Shown here in pieces: positions 16,143-27,102 of a DNA stretch of 64,000 nucleotides. The stretch spans positions 124,001 to 188,000 of the forward strand of contig JBCBVY010000002.1 in NCBI GenBank assembly GCA_039817385.1, given 5' to 3'. Origin of the DNA: JBCBCP01 sp039817385 (GTDB lineage: Bacteria > Pseudomonadota > Alphaproteobacteria > Rhodobacterales > Rhodobacteraceae). The notes beneath the pieces are model-generated. The model was not told where the DNA came from and searched no databases. It saw only the letters and a list, made by a program, of their open reading frames with translations. The first letter of the stretch is position 1, and each line of letters starts with the position of its first letter. The position numbers were made by a program, and so were the translations under genes.

Positions 16143-18610
16143 TGAGCGATACTGACGGGAAAAAGACTCTGGGTCTGCGCAGCGGCGCGCGTCCGGGCAA
16201 TGTGAAGCAAAGCTTCAGCCACGGGCGGACCAAGAATGTCGTCGTCGAAACGAAACGCAAACGGGTCGTTGTGCCCAAGCCGGGTGGTTCCAAACCATCT
16301 GGTGGTTCTGCGTCGCTTGGCAATCCATCAAAGCGCCCTGCCGGCATTTCCGATGCCGAGATGGAGCGCCGCCTGAAGGCCGTGCAAGCCGCCAAGGCGC
16401 GCGAAGCCGAAGAGGCCGCCGCCCGCCAGGCCGAGGAGAAAGCGCGTGAAGAAGAACGCGAGCGCCGCCGTGCCGAGGCCGAGGCCAAGGAGCGTGAAGA
16501 GCGCGAGCGCGAAGAAGCGCTGAAGGCCAAGGAAGAGGAAGAAAAGCGCAAGGCCGCCGAGGCTGCCGCGGCCGCACAGGCTGCCGCTGCCGCGCCCGCC
16601 GAACAGCCCAAGGCTGCACCGCGCAGTGCACCCGCCCCGGCGCAGGCCCCACGCAAGACCGAACGTGAGCGCGAACAGCGACCGTCGAACCGGGGCCGTG
16701 ACGATGGTGGGCGCCGCTCGGGTAAGCTGACGCTGAACCAGGCGCTACGCGGCGGCGAAGGTGGCCGCCAGCGTTCGATGGCGTCGATGAAGCGCAAGCA
16801 GGAACGCGCCCGTCAGAAGGCGATGGGCGGGGCCGTTGAGCGTGAAAAGGTGATCCGCACCGTGGCCGTGCCCGAAGCGATTGTCGTGTCCGAACTGGCT
16901 GCACGGATGACCGAAAAGGTCGGCGATGTGGTCAAGGCGCTGATGAACAACGGCATGATGGTCACGCAGAACCAGACGATTGATGCCGATACGGCAGAGC
17001 TGATCGTTGAAGAGTTTGGCCACAACGTGCAGCGCGTCTCCGACGCGGACGTCGAGGACGTCATCAAAGAGATCGAGGACGCTGATACCGACCTGCAACC
17101 GCGCCCGCCGGTCATCACCATTATGGGTCACGTCGACCACGGCAAGACGTCCCTGCTGGATGCGATCCGCGATGCGAAAGTTGTCGCCGGGGAGGCTGGC
17201 GGGATCACCCAGCACATCGGCGCCTATCAGGTCAAAACCGATGATGGCACCACGCTCAGCTTCCTCGACACGCCCGGCCACGCGGCGTTCACCTCGATGC
17301 GCTCCCGCGGCGCGCAGGTGACCGACATTGTTGTGCTGGTGGTGGCCGCAGACGATGCGGTTATGCCTCAGACCATCGAGGCGATTAACCACGCAAAGGC
17401 GGCCGAAGTGCCGATGATCGTGGCGATTAACAAGATCGACAAGCCGGAGGCGAATCCGGACAAGGTGCGCACGGATCTGCTGCAGCACGAAGTGATCGTC
17501 GAAAAGATGTCGGGCGATGTGCAGGACGTTGAAGTGTCCGCGATCAACGGCACCGGCCTTGATGAGCTGCTGGAGGCGATTTCGCTTCAGGCGGAAATCC
17601 TTGAGCTGAAGGCCAACCCGGATCGCGCGGCGCAGGGCGCCGTGATCGAGGCGCAGCTTGACGTGGGCCGCGGCCCGGTTGCAACCGTCCTGGTTCAGAA
17701 GGGCACGCTGCGCCAAGGCGATATCTTTGTTGTGGGTGAGCAGTACGGCAAGGTCCGCGCGCTGATCAACGACAAGGGCGAGCGCGTCAAAGAGGCGGGC
17801 CCGTCCGTCCCGGTTGAGGTGCTCGGCCTGAACGGCACGCCCGAAGCGGGCGACGTGCTGAACGTGACCGAGACCGAAGCGCAAGCGCGCGAGATTGCCG
17901 AATACCGCGAAAAGGCGGCGAAGGACAAACGCGCCGCTGCCGGAGCCGCCACCACGCTCGAACAACTGATGGCCAATGCCAAGGCGGATGAGAACGTCTC
18001 CGAACTGCCGATCTTGGTGAAGGCTGACGTGCAGGGTTCGGCGGAAGCCATCGTTCAGGCGATGGAGAAGATCGGCAACGACGAGGTGCGTGTGCGTGTG
18101 TTGCACTCCGGTGTGGGCGCGATCACGGAAACCGATGTGGGGCTGGCTGAGGCGTCCGGTGCGCCGGTCTTTGGCTTTAACGTCCGCGCAAACGCGCCCG
18201 CCCGCAACAGCGCCAACCAGAAAGGTGTGGAGATCCGCTATTACTCGGTGATCTACGACCTTGTGGATGACGTGAAGGCGGCGGCATCGGGCTTGCTGAG
18301 TGCGGAGATCAAGGAAAACTTCATCGGCTATGCCGAGATCAAGGAGGTCTTCCGCGTCACCAAGGTTGGCAACGTTGCGGGCTGTCTGGTCACCGAAGGT
18401 GTGGCGCGGCGCAGCGCAGGTGTGCGCCTGCTGCGCGATAACGTGGTGATACACGAGGGCACGCTGAAAACGCTCAAGCGCTTCAAGGACGAGGTGCCGG
18501 AGGTTCAGTCGGGCCAAGAGTGCGGTATGGCGTTCGAAAGCTACGACGATATCCGCCCTGGGGATGTGATCGAAATCTTTGAACGCGAATCCGTCGAGCG
18601 CACGCTGTGA
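16142..18610 (+). CDS. infB: Translation initiation factor IF-2
   Basis: An 822-residue GTPase delivering initiator tRNA to the ribosome. The N-terminal 200 residues are a low-complexity Lys/Glu/Arg/Ala region, with an IF2 associated segment and basic stretches. The G domain starts near residue 322 with G1 GHVDHGKT (329), DTPGHAAF (G3) and NKIDKP (G4), followed by domains II-IV ending in GDVIEIFERESVERTL. Length fits alphaproteobacterial IF-2. It is the last gene of the operon and is followed by an intrinsic terminator. Confidence 0.98.
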   Translation: MSDTDGKKTLGLRSGARPGNVKQSFSHGRTKNVVVETKRKRVVVPKPGGSKPSGGSASLGNPSKRPAGISDAEMERRLKAVQAAKAREAEEAAARQAEEKAREEERERRRAEAEAKEREEREREEALKAKEEEEKRKAAEAAAAAQAAAAAPAEQPKAAPRSAPAPAQAPRKTEREREQRPSNRGRDDGGRRSGKLTLNQALRGGEGGRQRSMASMKRKQERARQKAMGGAVEREKVIRTVAVPEAIVVSELAARMTEKVGDVVKALMNNGMMVTQNQTIDADTAELIVEEFGHNVQRVSDADVEDVIKEIEDADTDLQPRPPVITIMGHVDHGKTSLLDAIRDAKVVAGEAGGITQHIGAYQVKTDDGTTLSFLDTPGHAAFTSMRSRGAQVTDIVVLVVAADDAVMPQTIEAINHAKAAEVPMIVAINKIDKPEANPDKVRTDLLQHEVIVEKMSGDVQDVEVSAINGTGLDELLEAISLQAEILELKANPDRAAQGAVIEAQLDVGRGPVATVLVQKGTLRQGDIFVVGEQYGKVRALINDKGERVKEAGPSVPVEVLGLNGTPEAGDVLNVTETEAQAREIAEYREKAAKDKRAAAGAATTLEQLMANAKADENVSELPILVKADVQGSAEAIVQAMEKIGNDEVRVRVLHSGVGAITETDVGLAEASGAPVFGFNVRANAPARNSANQKGVEIRYYSVIYDLVDDVKAAASGLLSAEIKENFIGYAEIKEVFRVTKVGNVAGCLVTEGVARRSAGVRLLRDNVVIHEGTLKTLKRFKDEVPEVQSGQECGMAFESYDDIRPGDVIEIFERESVERTL

Positions 18611-18630
18611 CGCGGTAAGGGATTGCGGGG

Positions 18631-18661
18631 CGGCACAGGCGAATGGCCGGTGCCGTTTTTG
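18631..18661 (+). terminator. Intrinsic terminator after infB
   Basis: CGGCAC (18631-18636) pairs with GTGCCG (18650-18655), with extra pairing in the loop (GGC/GCC), followed by TTTTT. It closes the rimP-nusA-infB operon. Confidence 0.8.
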
Positions 18662-18767
18662 TTCTGCGTGATTATCCTGTTGAGGCTTTGGAATTCTACG
18701 CGCACGGCATAGGGCAGACAGAGTCCGCTTGGCCTTATGCGCGATGTGCAAGAAGAGTGAGAGCGGC

Positions 18768-18902
18768 TTACGCCGCTGTCTGCACCGGTTTGCCGGAATA
18801 CACGCGGCCGTCCAGTTGTACGGCCATGCTGCCGTCAGCATGCATTTTCACAAATGTGCCCTGAACAAAAACTGCGTTTCCGATCATGATGGTGCGTAGC
18901 AT
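18768..18902 (-). CDS. Small protein, 44 aa
   Basis: A 44-residue reading frame beginning MLRTIMIGNAVFVQGTFV and ending PVQTAA. It has an excellent ribosome site (GGGGAGG, 6 bases before the ATG) and alternating hydrophobic/charged residues that would suit a small beta-rich fold (VFVQGTFVKMHADGSMAVQL). Its stop lies in a short hairpin (AGCGGC/GCCGCT). I recall similar tiny proteins in roseobacters but know no function. It follows mutT on the same strand with 118 bases between, so it may have its own promoter. Support is the ribosome site plus protein-like composition, so moderate. Confidence 0.62.
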   Translation of the reverse strand: MLRTIMIGNAVFVQGTFVKMHADGSMAVQLDGRVYSGKPVQTAA

Positions 18903-19020
18903 TGACAACCTCCCCAGGTGGAATATCGCTATATTTAGGGGGAAAGGTTAACAAATCGCAAACAATTTCCGCATTCCTGTCATAATTTCGTCAGATTTGT
19001 CGCAGCCACGTTCCAAATGG

Positions 19021-19419
19021 TTATAACCAGTCGCGTAAAACCGGGATGAGTGGTATGTCAGCCGCTGGCATTGGGTACGCGCGCATGTCGCGCGGCGCGA
19101 CCCACTTCAAGACCTGCCCTTCCTTCGGCATGGGCGTTCCGTTCCACTTTCGGCAGGCAAAAAGCGGCATCAGCAGGTGAAAGTCATCATAGCCGTGGCT
19201 GGCAAAGGTCAGCGGGGCAAGGCAGGATTCCCATGTTTCGATCCCCAGCTCTTCGTGCAGCTCGCGCATCAGTGCGGCTTCGGGCGACTCGCCCGGTTCG
19301 ACCTTGCCACCGGGAAACTCCCACAGGCCGGCCATTGATTTGCCCGCTGGCCGCTGCGCCAGCAGAACGCGCCCATCCACGTCAATCAGCGCGACGGCAG
19401 AAACAAGGACGACTTTCAT
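19021..19419 (-). CDS. mutT: Nudix hydrolase, MutT-like (8-oxo-dGTP diphosphatase)
   Basis: A 132-residue Nudix enzyme expected to cleanse oxidised GTP/dGTP from the nucleotide pool. The Nudix box is present as GGKVEPGESPEAALMRELHEE followed by LG, with all Gly/Glu/Arg positions of GX5EX7REUXEEXGU. ALIDVDGRVLLAQRPAGKSMAGLWEF is typical of MutT. ATG at 19419 starts MKVVLVS and is the fourth initiation site in a row created by 26-bp tandem repeats; a GTG at 19425 would add two residues. It is last in the parvulin-argJ-mutT unit and is likely translated by coupling through the mini-ORF chain. Confidence 0.93.
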   Translation of the reverse strand: MKVVLVSAVALIDVDGRVLLAQRPAGKSMAGLWEFPGGKVEPGESPEAALMRELHEELGIETWESCLAPLTFASHGYDDFHLLMPLFACRKWNGTPMPKEGQVLKWVAPRDMRAYPMPAADIPLIPVLRDWL

Positions 19420-19445
19420 GTGCACGCCTCCGGCATGACTTTCAT
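19416..19445 (-). CDS. Mini-ORF 3 (9 codons), overlapping mutT start
   Basis: ATG start with GGAGG 7 bases upstream; reads MKVMPEACT and its TGA overlaps the mutT ATG (ATGA). Translation is inferred from layout only. Confidence 0.35.
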   Translation of the reverse strand: MKVMPEACT

Positions 19446-19471
19446 TCGCACGCCTCCGGCATGACTTTCAC
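19442..19471 (-). CDS. Mini-ORF 2 (9 codons)
   Basis: GTG start with GGAGG 7 bases upstream; reads MKVMPEACE and its TGA overlaps the next ATG (ATGA). Translation is inferred from layout only. Confidence 0.35.
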   Translation of the reverse strand: MKVMPEACE

Positions 19472-19497
19472 TTGCACGCCTCCGGCATGACCTTCAC
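19468..19497 (-). CDS. Mini-ORF 1 (9 codons) overlapping the argJ stop
   Basis: GTG start overlaps the argJ TGA (GTGA). It reads MKVMPEACK and stops in TGA that overlaps the next GTG. It has no SD of the array type upstream, so it would depend on ribosomes finishing argJ. Translation is inferred from layout only. Confidence 0.35.
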   Translation of the reverse strand: MKVMPEACK

Positions 19498-20714
19498 GAC
19501 CGGTAATCCGCATTGATGTCGATATACCCATGTGTCAGGTCGCAGGTCCAAATGGTTGCTGCGCCGTCCCCAAGGCCAAGGTCGACGGCGATAACAAGCT
19601 CTTGCTGTTGCATGTAGGCGGCGCCGTCTTCCTCCCGGTAGGTGGGCGCGCCCCAACCGTTTTCGGCCACAAGGATATCACCGAAGGAAATGCGCAGCCT
19701 GTCCCGGTCAGCCGTGGCGCCGGATTTGCCAATGGCCATGACGATACGGCCCCAATTCGGGTCTTCGCCTGCGACGGCTGTTTTGACGAGGGGAGAGTTG
19801 GCAATCGCCATGCCGTGGGTGCGCGCGTCCGCGTTGTTCGCCGCACCGGTCACCCGCACTTCCACGAATTTCGTGGCCCCTTCGCCGTCGCGCACCACCT
19901 GGTGTGCAAGGTCGCGCATGACGCCTTCGAGCGCATCCGCAAACCCGTCATGGCCTTCGACCTGCGCCCCAGATGCCCCCGTCGCGGCGACCAGCAGCGT
20001 GTCCGACGTCGATGTGTCGCTGTCGACAGTGATGCAGTTGAACGTCCGGTCCGTTTGGGCCGAGACAAGCGCTTGAAGCGCGTCTTGCCCAATGGCGGCG
20101 TCGGTAAAGACGTAGACCAGCATGGTCGCCATATCGGGCGCGATCATGCCAGAGCCTTTGGCGATCCCGGCAATTGAGACCGTGATGCCGTCCACCTCGA
20201 CCTGCGCCGAAGCGCCCTTGGCATAAGTGTCGGTTGTCATGATGGCTTGCGCCGCATCGCCGATTCCGCCCGCGTCCAGCGACCGGGCCAACCCGTCCAG
20301 TGCCGCGGTGATGCGGTCCGCGGCCAGCGGCTCCCCGATGACGCCGGTTGAACTGGTGAACACGCGCGCCGTGGGCAGGCCCGTGGCTGTGGCCGCCGCG
20401 TTGCAGATGGCCTCAACTGCCTGCGCCCCCGCGCGCCCGGTAAAGGCGTTCGAATTGCCGGAGTTCACGAGGATCGCCGCGCCAGCCTCCGCCGCGCCGC
20501 CCAGCTTGTCCTGACAATCCAGCACCGCCGCACTGCGCGTGGACGACCGCGTGAACGTCCCAGCGATGGACGTGCCGGGGTCCATCACGGCCAGCATCAC
20601 GTCCAGCCGGCCGGTATAGCGCACGTTTGCTGCGACGCTCGCAAAGCGCACGCCGGGGATGACCGGCAGATCGGGAAATTGCGCCGGCGCAAGGGGCGAG
20701 ACGGCGATCTTCAC
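19494..20714 (-). CDS. argJ: Bifunctional glutamate N-acetyltransferase/ornithine acetyltransferase
   Basis: A 406-residue enzyme that recycles the acetyl group between N-acetylornithine and glutamate in arginine synthesis. The self-cleavage motif KGSGMIAPDMATMLVYVFTD is present; Thr197 in ATML is the expected nucleophile and new N-terminus of the beta chain. Other marks are GTFTRSSTRSAAV at the start and EDPNWGRIVMAIGKSG, TYREEDGAAYM near the end. Start overlaps the parvulin stop (ATGA), so they are coupled. The stop overlaps the first mini-ORF of the repeat array leading to mutT. Confidence 0.97.
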   Translation of the reverse strand: MKIAVSPLAPAQFPDLPVIPGVRFASVAANVRYTGRLDVMLAVMDPGTSIAGTFTRSSTRSAAVLDCQDKLGGAAEAGAAILVNSGNSNAFTGRAGAQAVEAICNAAATATGLPTARVFTSSTGVIGEPLAADRITAALDGLARSLDAGGIGDAAQAIMTTDTYAKGASAQVEVDGITVSIAGIAKGSGMIAPDMATMLVYVFTDAAIGQDALQALVSAQTDRTFNCITVDSDTSTSDTLLVAATGASGAQVEGHDGFADALEGVMRDLAHQVVRDGEGATKFVEVRVTGAANNADARTHGMAIANSPLVKTAVAGEDPNWGRIVMAIGKSGATADRDRLRISFGDILVAENGWGAPTYREEDGAAYMQQQELVIAVDLGLGDGAATIWTCDLTHGYIDINADYRS

Positions 20715-21571
20715 TCGATCAGGTCGAACTGGCTGATGATGGACGCGTCGATGCCTTCGGACCCGCTGCGGTCGATGCTGGCGGCTTCAGTCAGTGCCGC
20801 GATTTGTTCCTCGACGGCTTCGTTGCGGATGCGGGCCTCGATCTCTTCGCGGACGTCCTCAATGGTCGGCGCGGCCTTGGCGCGGACCTCGTTCAGCTTG
20901 ATCACGTGCCAGCCGAACTGCGTCTGGACGGGGGCGGAGACCTCGCCCACCTCAAGCGCGATCACCGCCGCCTCGAAATCGGGCACCATCGCGCCGGTGC
21001 CAAACCAGCCCAGCGATCCGCCGCCGGGGCCGGAGGGGCCGGTGGACTTTTCCCGTGCGACCGCAGCGAAATCTGCGCCGCCGTCAACCTCTGCCTTCAC
21101 GGCCAGGGCCGCCTCTTCGGTCTCCAGCAGGATGTGGGAGGCGTTGTATTCCTCGCCCGGCGCTGCATCCGCGTAGTCGCGATTGTAAATCTCCTGGATT
21201 GCGTCATCGGTCAGCGCGGCCTGCAAGATACCCTCGATCACCTCACCAGCGACGAGGCTGCGCGTCTCATTCTCGATCTGGATCTGCACGCGCCGCGCCA
21301 GTTCTCCGTCAAAGCTTTGCTGCAGGACGGTCTGTTGCACCAGCTGATCGAGGATGCCCGGAAACAGCACCTCATCGGGCAACTGCTGGAACTGTTGCGG
21401 CAGGGTGGCGCGGGCGATCAGCATGTGGCCGATGGTAATCTCGGTCCCGTTCACGGTTGCAACGACGGTGTTGGCATCTACCCCCGATGTACCGCCTTCT
21501 TGCGCGGACAGGGGCATCGCCAAAAGGGCGCAAACAGCGGCAATGGCGGGCAGGGAAAGGCGTTTTTTCAT
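20711..21571 (-). CDS. Periplasmic parvulin-type peptidyl-prolyl isomerase
   Basis: A 286-residue exported folding factor. MKKRLSLPAIAAVCALLAMPLSAQ is a signal peptide. The parvulin domain (about 145-240) shows ASHILLETEEAA, GGSLGWFGTGAMVPDFEAAV and VQTQFGWHVIKL; the flanking SurA/PrsA-like helices lie before and after it. ATG at 21571 is taken because it begins the signal peptide. It is divergent from secA, an arrangement often seen in this group, and heads the unit that includes argJ and mutT, although the functions are unrelated. Confidence 0.93.
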   Translation of the reverse strand: MKKRLSLPAIAAVCALLAMPLSAQEGGTSGVDANTVVATVNGTEITIGHMLIARATLPQQFQQLPDEVLFPGILDQLVQQTVLQQSFDGELARRVQIQIENETRSLVAGEVIEGILQAALTDDAIQEIYNRDYADAAPGEEYNASHILLETEEAALAVKAEVDGGADFAAVAREKSTGPSGPGGGSLGWFGTGAMVPDFEAAVIALEVGEVSAPVQTQFGWHVIKLNEVRAKAAPTIEDVREEIEARIRNEAVEEQIAALTEAASIDRSGSEGIDASIISQFDLIE

Positions 21572-21612
21572 GGGGGTTCCTTGATCCGCGCCGCCCCCTC
21601 CGGGCCGCGCCG

Positions 21613-21641
21613 TTGACACTGTTTCATGCGGCCCTTACATC
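21613..21641 (+). promoter_or_regulatory. Candidate secA promoter
   Basis: TTGACA (21613-21618) and TACATC (21636-21641) with 17 bp between; transcription would give a leader of about 100 bases before the secA ATG at 21748. Confidence 0.55.
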
Positions 21642-21747
21642 GCCTCGAGGGCGCAGTCATGGCCTTGGGTTCCTGCCCGTATCTATGGTCTGCGCGCGAG
21701 GCGGGCAAGCAGATGTCGCTCGCGCAGACGTGTTGGCTGGAGAATAC

Positions 21748-24447
<2,700 letters not shown>

Positions 24448-24551
24448 CGCAGACCGCGCCTTGAACTTGCCGTAATGACTCCCCCCGCTGGTCCAATTTA
24501 GGTCAGTTTGCCGTGCGATTTATGGCTCGACCCAAGTTGGGAGGGCGAGCA

Positions 24552-25526
24552 ATGGCCTATGTGAAGGAAATCGGAACCGCTGCGGCGACGCTGGTCTGCG
24601 CCGTTGGGATTGGCTTCATCATGCAGTCGTCAGACACGGCAAAAGCGCGCTACGGTGCGAGTGAGACCCCCGTGGCGGCATCAGCCACGTCGCTTGACGG
24701 TCCTGTCCTCGAAGTCGATGCGATCACCCTCACTTCCGCGCTCGACACGCCTGTCGCGCCTGCCGCAGCCCCCGAACCGGAGCCGGTCCGCGTGTCCGCG
24801 CCTGACGTTCTGGATACGCCTGCCACCGGCGACGTTGTGCCGGGCCTTAACTGCGCGATCACCATGACCGCCGCCGCGGCGGAGATGGCCCATGTGGATG
24901 TGTCCCTTTCGGCCCCCTGCCTGCCGTTCGAACGTGTGACGCTGCACCATTCGGGCATGATGATCACCCAGACGACCGACCGCGATGGGGCGTTACAAGT
25001 CAACCTTCCCGCTCTGACCGAGCAGGCCGTCGTGATCGCCGCCTTCACCAATGGCGACGGCGCCGTGGCGCAGGCCACCGTTGCCGACTTGGCCGACTAC
25101 GACCGCGTTGTCCTGCAATGGAAGGGCAAGTCCGGGTTCGAAGTGCACGCGCGCGAATTCGGTGCCGACTATGGCGCTGCCGGTCATGTCTGGCACGGCG
25201 CGCCCGGTGATATGTCCGCCGCGCGTGATGGGCTGGGCGGTTACATGGCCCGATTGGGCGATGAAGCGGCGCCCGACCCGCTGATGGCCGACATTTACAC
25301 CTACCCCCGGCGCACCAGCGCGCGGAGCGGCACGGTTGATCTGAGCGTCGAGGCCGAGGTGACGCTGTATAACTGCGGCCTCGAGGTCGAGGCGCAGTCG
25401 CTGGAGGTCATGGCCGGCACGATCCGGACCCAGGACCTGACGCTTGCCGTCTCCGGCTGCGATACGATCGGCTCCTTTCTGGTGTTGAATAATCTGGTCC
25501 AAGACCTGAAGGTTGCCGCACGGTAG
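24552..25526 (+). CDS. Uncharacterised exported or anchored protein
   Basis: A 324-residue protein of unknown role. An N-terminal hydrophobic segment (ATLVCAVGIGFIMQ, about 10-24) suggests a signal anchor or signal peptide. A Pro/Ala-rich linker follows (to about 95), then a soluble part with CAITMTAAAAEMAHVDVSLSAPCLPFERVTLHHSGM and two further Cys (NCGLEV, VSGCDT) that could form disulfides. ATG at 24552 has GGGAGG upstream. The region before the ATG (GGGCGAGCAATG) is identical to that of the next gene. Proteins at this position are sometimes labelled translocase because secA is next to them; I see no translocase motif. Confidence 0.8.
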   Translation: MAYVKEIGTAAATLVCAVGIGFIMQSSDTAKARYGASETPVAASATSLDGPVLEVDAITLTSALDTPVAPAAAPEPEPVRVSAPDVLDTPATGDVVPGLNCAITMTAAAAEMAHVDVSLSAPCLPFERVTLHHSGMMITQTTDRDGALQVNLPALTEQAVVIAAFTNGDGAVAQATVADLADYDRVVLQWKGKSGFEVHAREFGADYGAAGHVWHGAPGDMSAARDGLGGYMARLGDEAAPDPLMADIYTYPRRTSARSGTVDLSVEAEVTLYNCGLEVEAQSLEVMAGTIRTQDLTLAVSGCDTIGSFLVLNNLVQDLKVAAR

Positions 25527-25542
25527 CTTTTGGGGGCGAGCA

Positions 25543-27102
25543 ATGAAACTGGGACGTGCGGCGCGCCTCGCCGCACTTTTCATATGTGGCCTGGTGCCAA
25601 TGGCCGCGGCGCAGGATGTCACGCTGACCTCCCGCGATGGCGCGGTGGAGGTCAGCGGTACGCTTCTGGGCTTTGATGGGGAGTTCTACCGGGTCGAAAC
25701 GATCTATGGGGAGCTGACCGTTGATGGTTCCGGCGTGACCTGCGAAGGCCCCGCGTGCCCCAATCTGCAGGACTTTATCGCAGAGCTTGCCATCAGCGGC
25801 TCTGCTGCGATGGGTTCCGTTCTTGTGCCCGCGCTGCTTGAAGGGTTCGCGCTGCGCTACGGCTACGGGGTGGAGCGGGCGGCGATTGACCCGAGCCGCT
25901 TCGTGATCACCTTGACCGACCAGGCGACAGGCAAGCCGCGTGCCGTCTTTACGTTCCGCGCGAGCAACACGGATGAAGGCTTCGCCGATCTGCTGGTGAA
26001 CGAGGCGGACATCGTCATGGCCCTGCGTGAAATCCGCCCCGATGAACGCCAGCGCGCGCGCGAGGCGGGGATGGGTGACATGACCGGCGCCAACCGCAGC
26101 CGCGTCATCGCGCTTGATGCGCTTGTGCCGATTGTTGCGCCCGGGAACCCGGTGACGCAGCTGGCGCCAACAGAGCTTGCCCGGATCATGGCCGGTGAGA
26201 TCACCAATTGGCAGGAGGTCGGCGGCGTCGACGCTCCGATTGCTGTCCACCTTCCGGCGCTTGATGGCGGGCTGGGGCAAGCGGCCTTTGACCTGCTCAT
26301 GAGCCCGGCGAAGCGGCGTTTTGCAGGCGGGGTGACCGAACATGCCCGGGGCGTGGAATTGACCGAGGCCGTGCTGGCGGACCCCTTTGCCATTGGCCTG
26401 TCCAGCTATGCAGAGGTTGGGCGGGCGGTGGCCCTGCCGTTGACGGGTGCCTGCGGCTTTACGCTCCGTGCGGGGCGCCGCACGATCAAAACCGAGGATT
26501 ACCCGCTGACCACGCCGATGTTCCTGTACACGCCGGCGCGGCGCCTGCCCAAGATCGCGCGTGAGTTCCTTGCCTTCACCCGCAGCCAGGCGGCGCAGAT
26601 CGTGATCCGGCGCGCGGGCTTCGTGGATCAAGCGCCCGAGGAGGTGCCGATCGACCTGCAGGGCGACCGGTTTGCCAATGCGCTGAGCAGTGCAGGGCCG
26701 GAAATCACCCTGCAAGAGCTTCAGCGCATGACCCGCACGTTGCGCGGGATGAGCCGCCTGACGACCTCTTTCCGGTTTGAAACAGGCTCGGCACGGCTGG
26801 ATGCACAGTCTCGGTCGAACGTGCAACAGATGGCCCGCGCGCTGGAGACTGGGCGCTATGATGCGCGGCGCATCTTGCTGGCGGGGTTCTCCGATGGGGA
26901 GGGTGCCGCGGGGGCCAATCGGGACATTGCCTTGCGCCGTGCAGAGGCGGTGCGCCGTGCGATCATCGCAGCGGCGGAAACGGCGAACCTCGACCGGGTG
27001 CAGATCGACGTGGACGCCTATGGCGAGGCGATGCCGATGGCCTGCGATGACAGCGCCTGGGGCCGTCAGGCCAACCGCCGGGTCGAAGTCTGGGTGCGCT
27101 AG
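25543..27102 (+). CDS. Exported phosphate-type binding domain fused to OmpA peptidoglycan-binding domain
   Basis: A 519-residue exported protein (signal peptide to about residue 24, PMAAAQ). Residues about 70-370 look like a PstS-type periplasmic binding fold: VPALLEGFALRYGY, IVAPGNPVTQLAPTELARIMAGEITNW, LPLTGACGF, YPLTTPMFLYTP. Residues about 400-519 are an OmpA-like domain (TSFRFETGSARLDAQSR, then VDAYGEAMP...RQANRRVEVWV). The fusion would tether a ligand-binding module to the cell wall. It is 16 bases after the previous gene and likely cotranscribed; its 3' end overlaps radC (convergent) by 4 bases. Confidence 0.88.
   Translation: MKLGRAARLAALFICGLVPMAAAQDVTLTSRDGAVEVSGTLLGFDGEFYRVETIYGELTVDGSGVTCEGPACPNLQDFIAELAISGSAAMGSVLVPALLEGFALRYGYGVERAAIDPSRFVITLTDQATGKPRAVFTFRASNTDEGFADLLVNEADIVMALREIRPDERQRAREAGMGDMTGANRSRVIALDALVPIVAPGNPVTQLAPTELARIMAGEITNWQEVGGVDAPIAVHLPALDGGLGQAAFDLLMSPAKRRFAGGVTEHARGVELTEAVLADPFAIGLSSYAEVGRAVALPLTGACGFTLRAGRRTIKTEDYPLTTPMFLYTPARRLPKIAREFLAFTRSQAAQIVIRRAGFVDQAPEEVPIDLQGDRFANALSSAGPEITLQELQRMTRTLRGMSRLTTSFRFETGSARLDAQSRSNVQQMARALETGRYDARRILLAGFSDGEGAAGANRDIALRRAEAVRRAIIAAAETANLDRVQIDVDAYGEAMPMACDDSAWGRQANRRVEVWVR

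Larger units (their letters stand above)
19420..19497 (-). repeat. Three tandem 26-bp units carrying SD, start and stop (mini-ORF array)
   Basis: Read on the minus strand, 19472-19497, 19446-19471 and 19420-19445 are near-identical 26-bp units, and the first 9 bases of a fourth copy are the start of mutT. They differ only at the start codon (GTG, GTG, ATG), one A/G, and the last two bases. Each unit holds CATGCC-GGA-GGCGTG, a short hairpin containing the Shine-Dalgarno GGAGG, placed 7 bases before the next start codon. Since 26 is not a multiple of 3, frame shifts in every copy, yet each copy has its own stop overlapping the next start by 4 bases. There are no spacers, so this is not a CRISPR. 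Confidence 0.9.

Noticed and set aside
16745..18841. 698-codon minus-strand frame opposite infB
   Set aside because: Typical mirror frame of a long GC-rich gene; no motifs, and infB is beyond doubt.
19420..19497. CRISPR-like array
   Set aside because: Units are contiguous with no spacers, only three copies, and no cas genes; explained better as tandem mini-ORF units.
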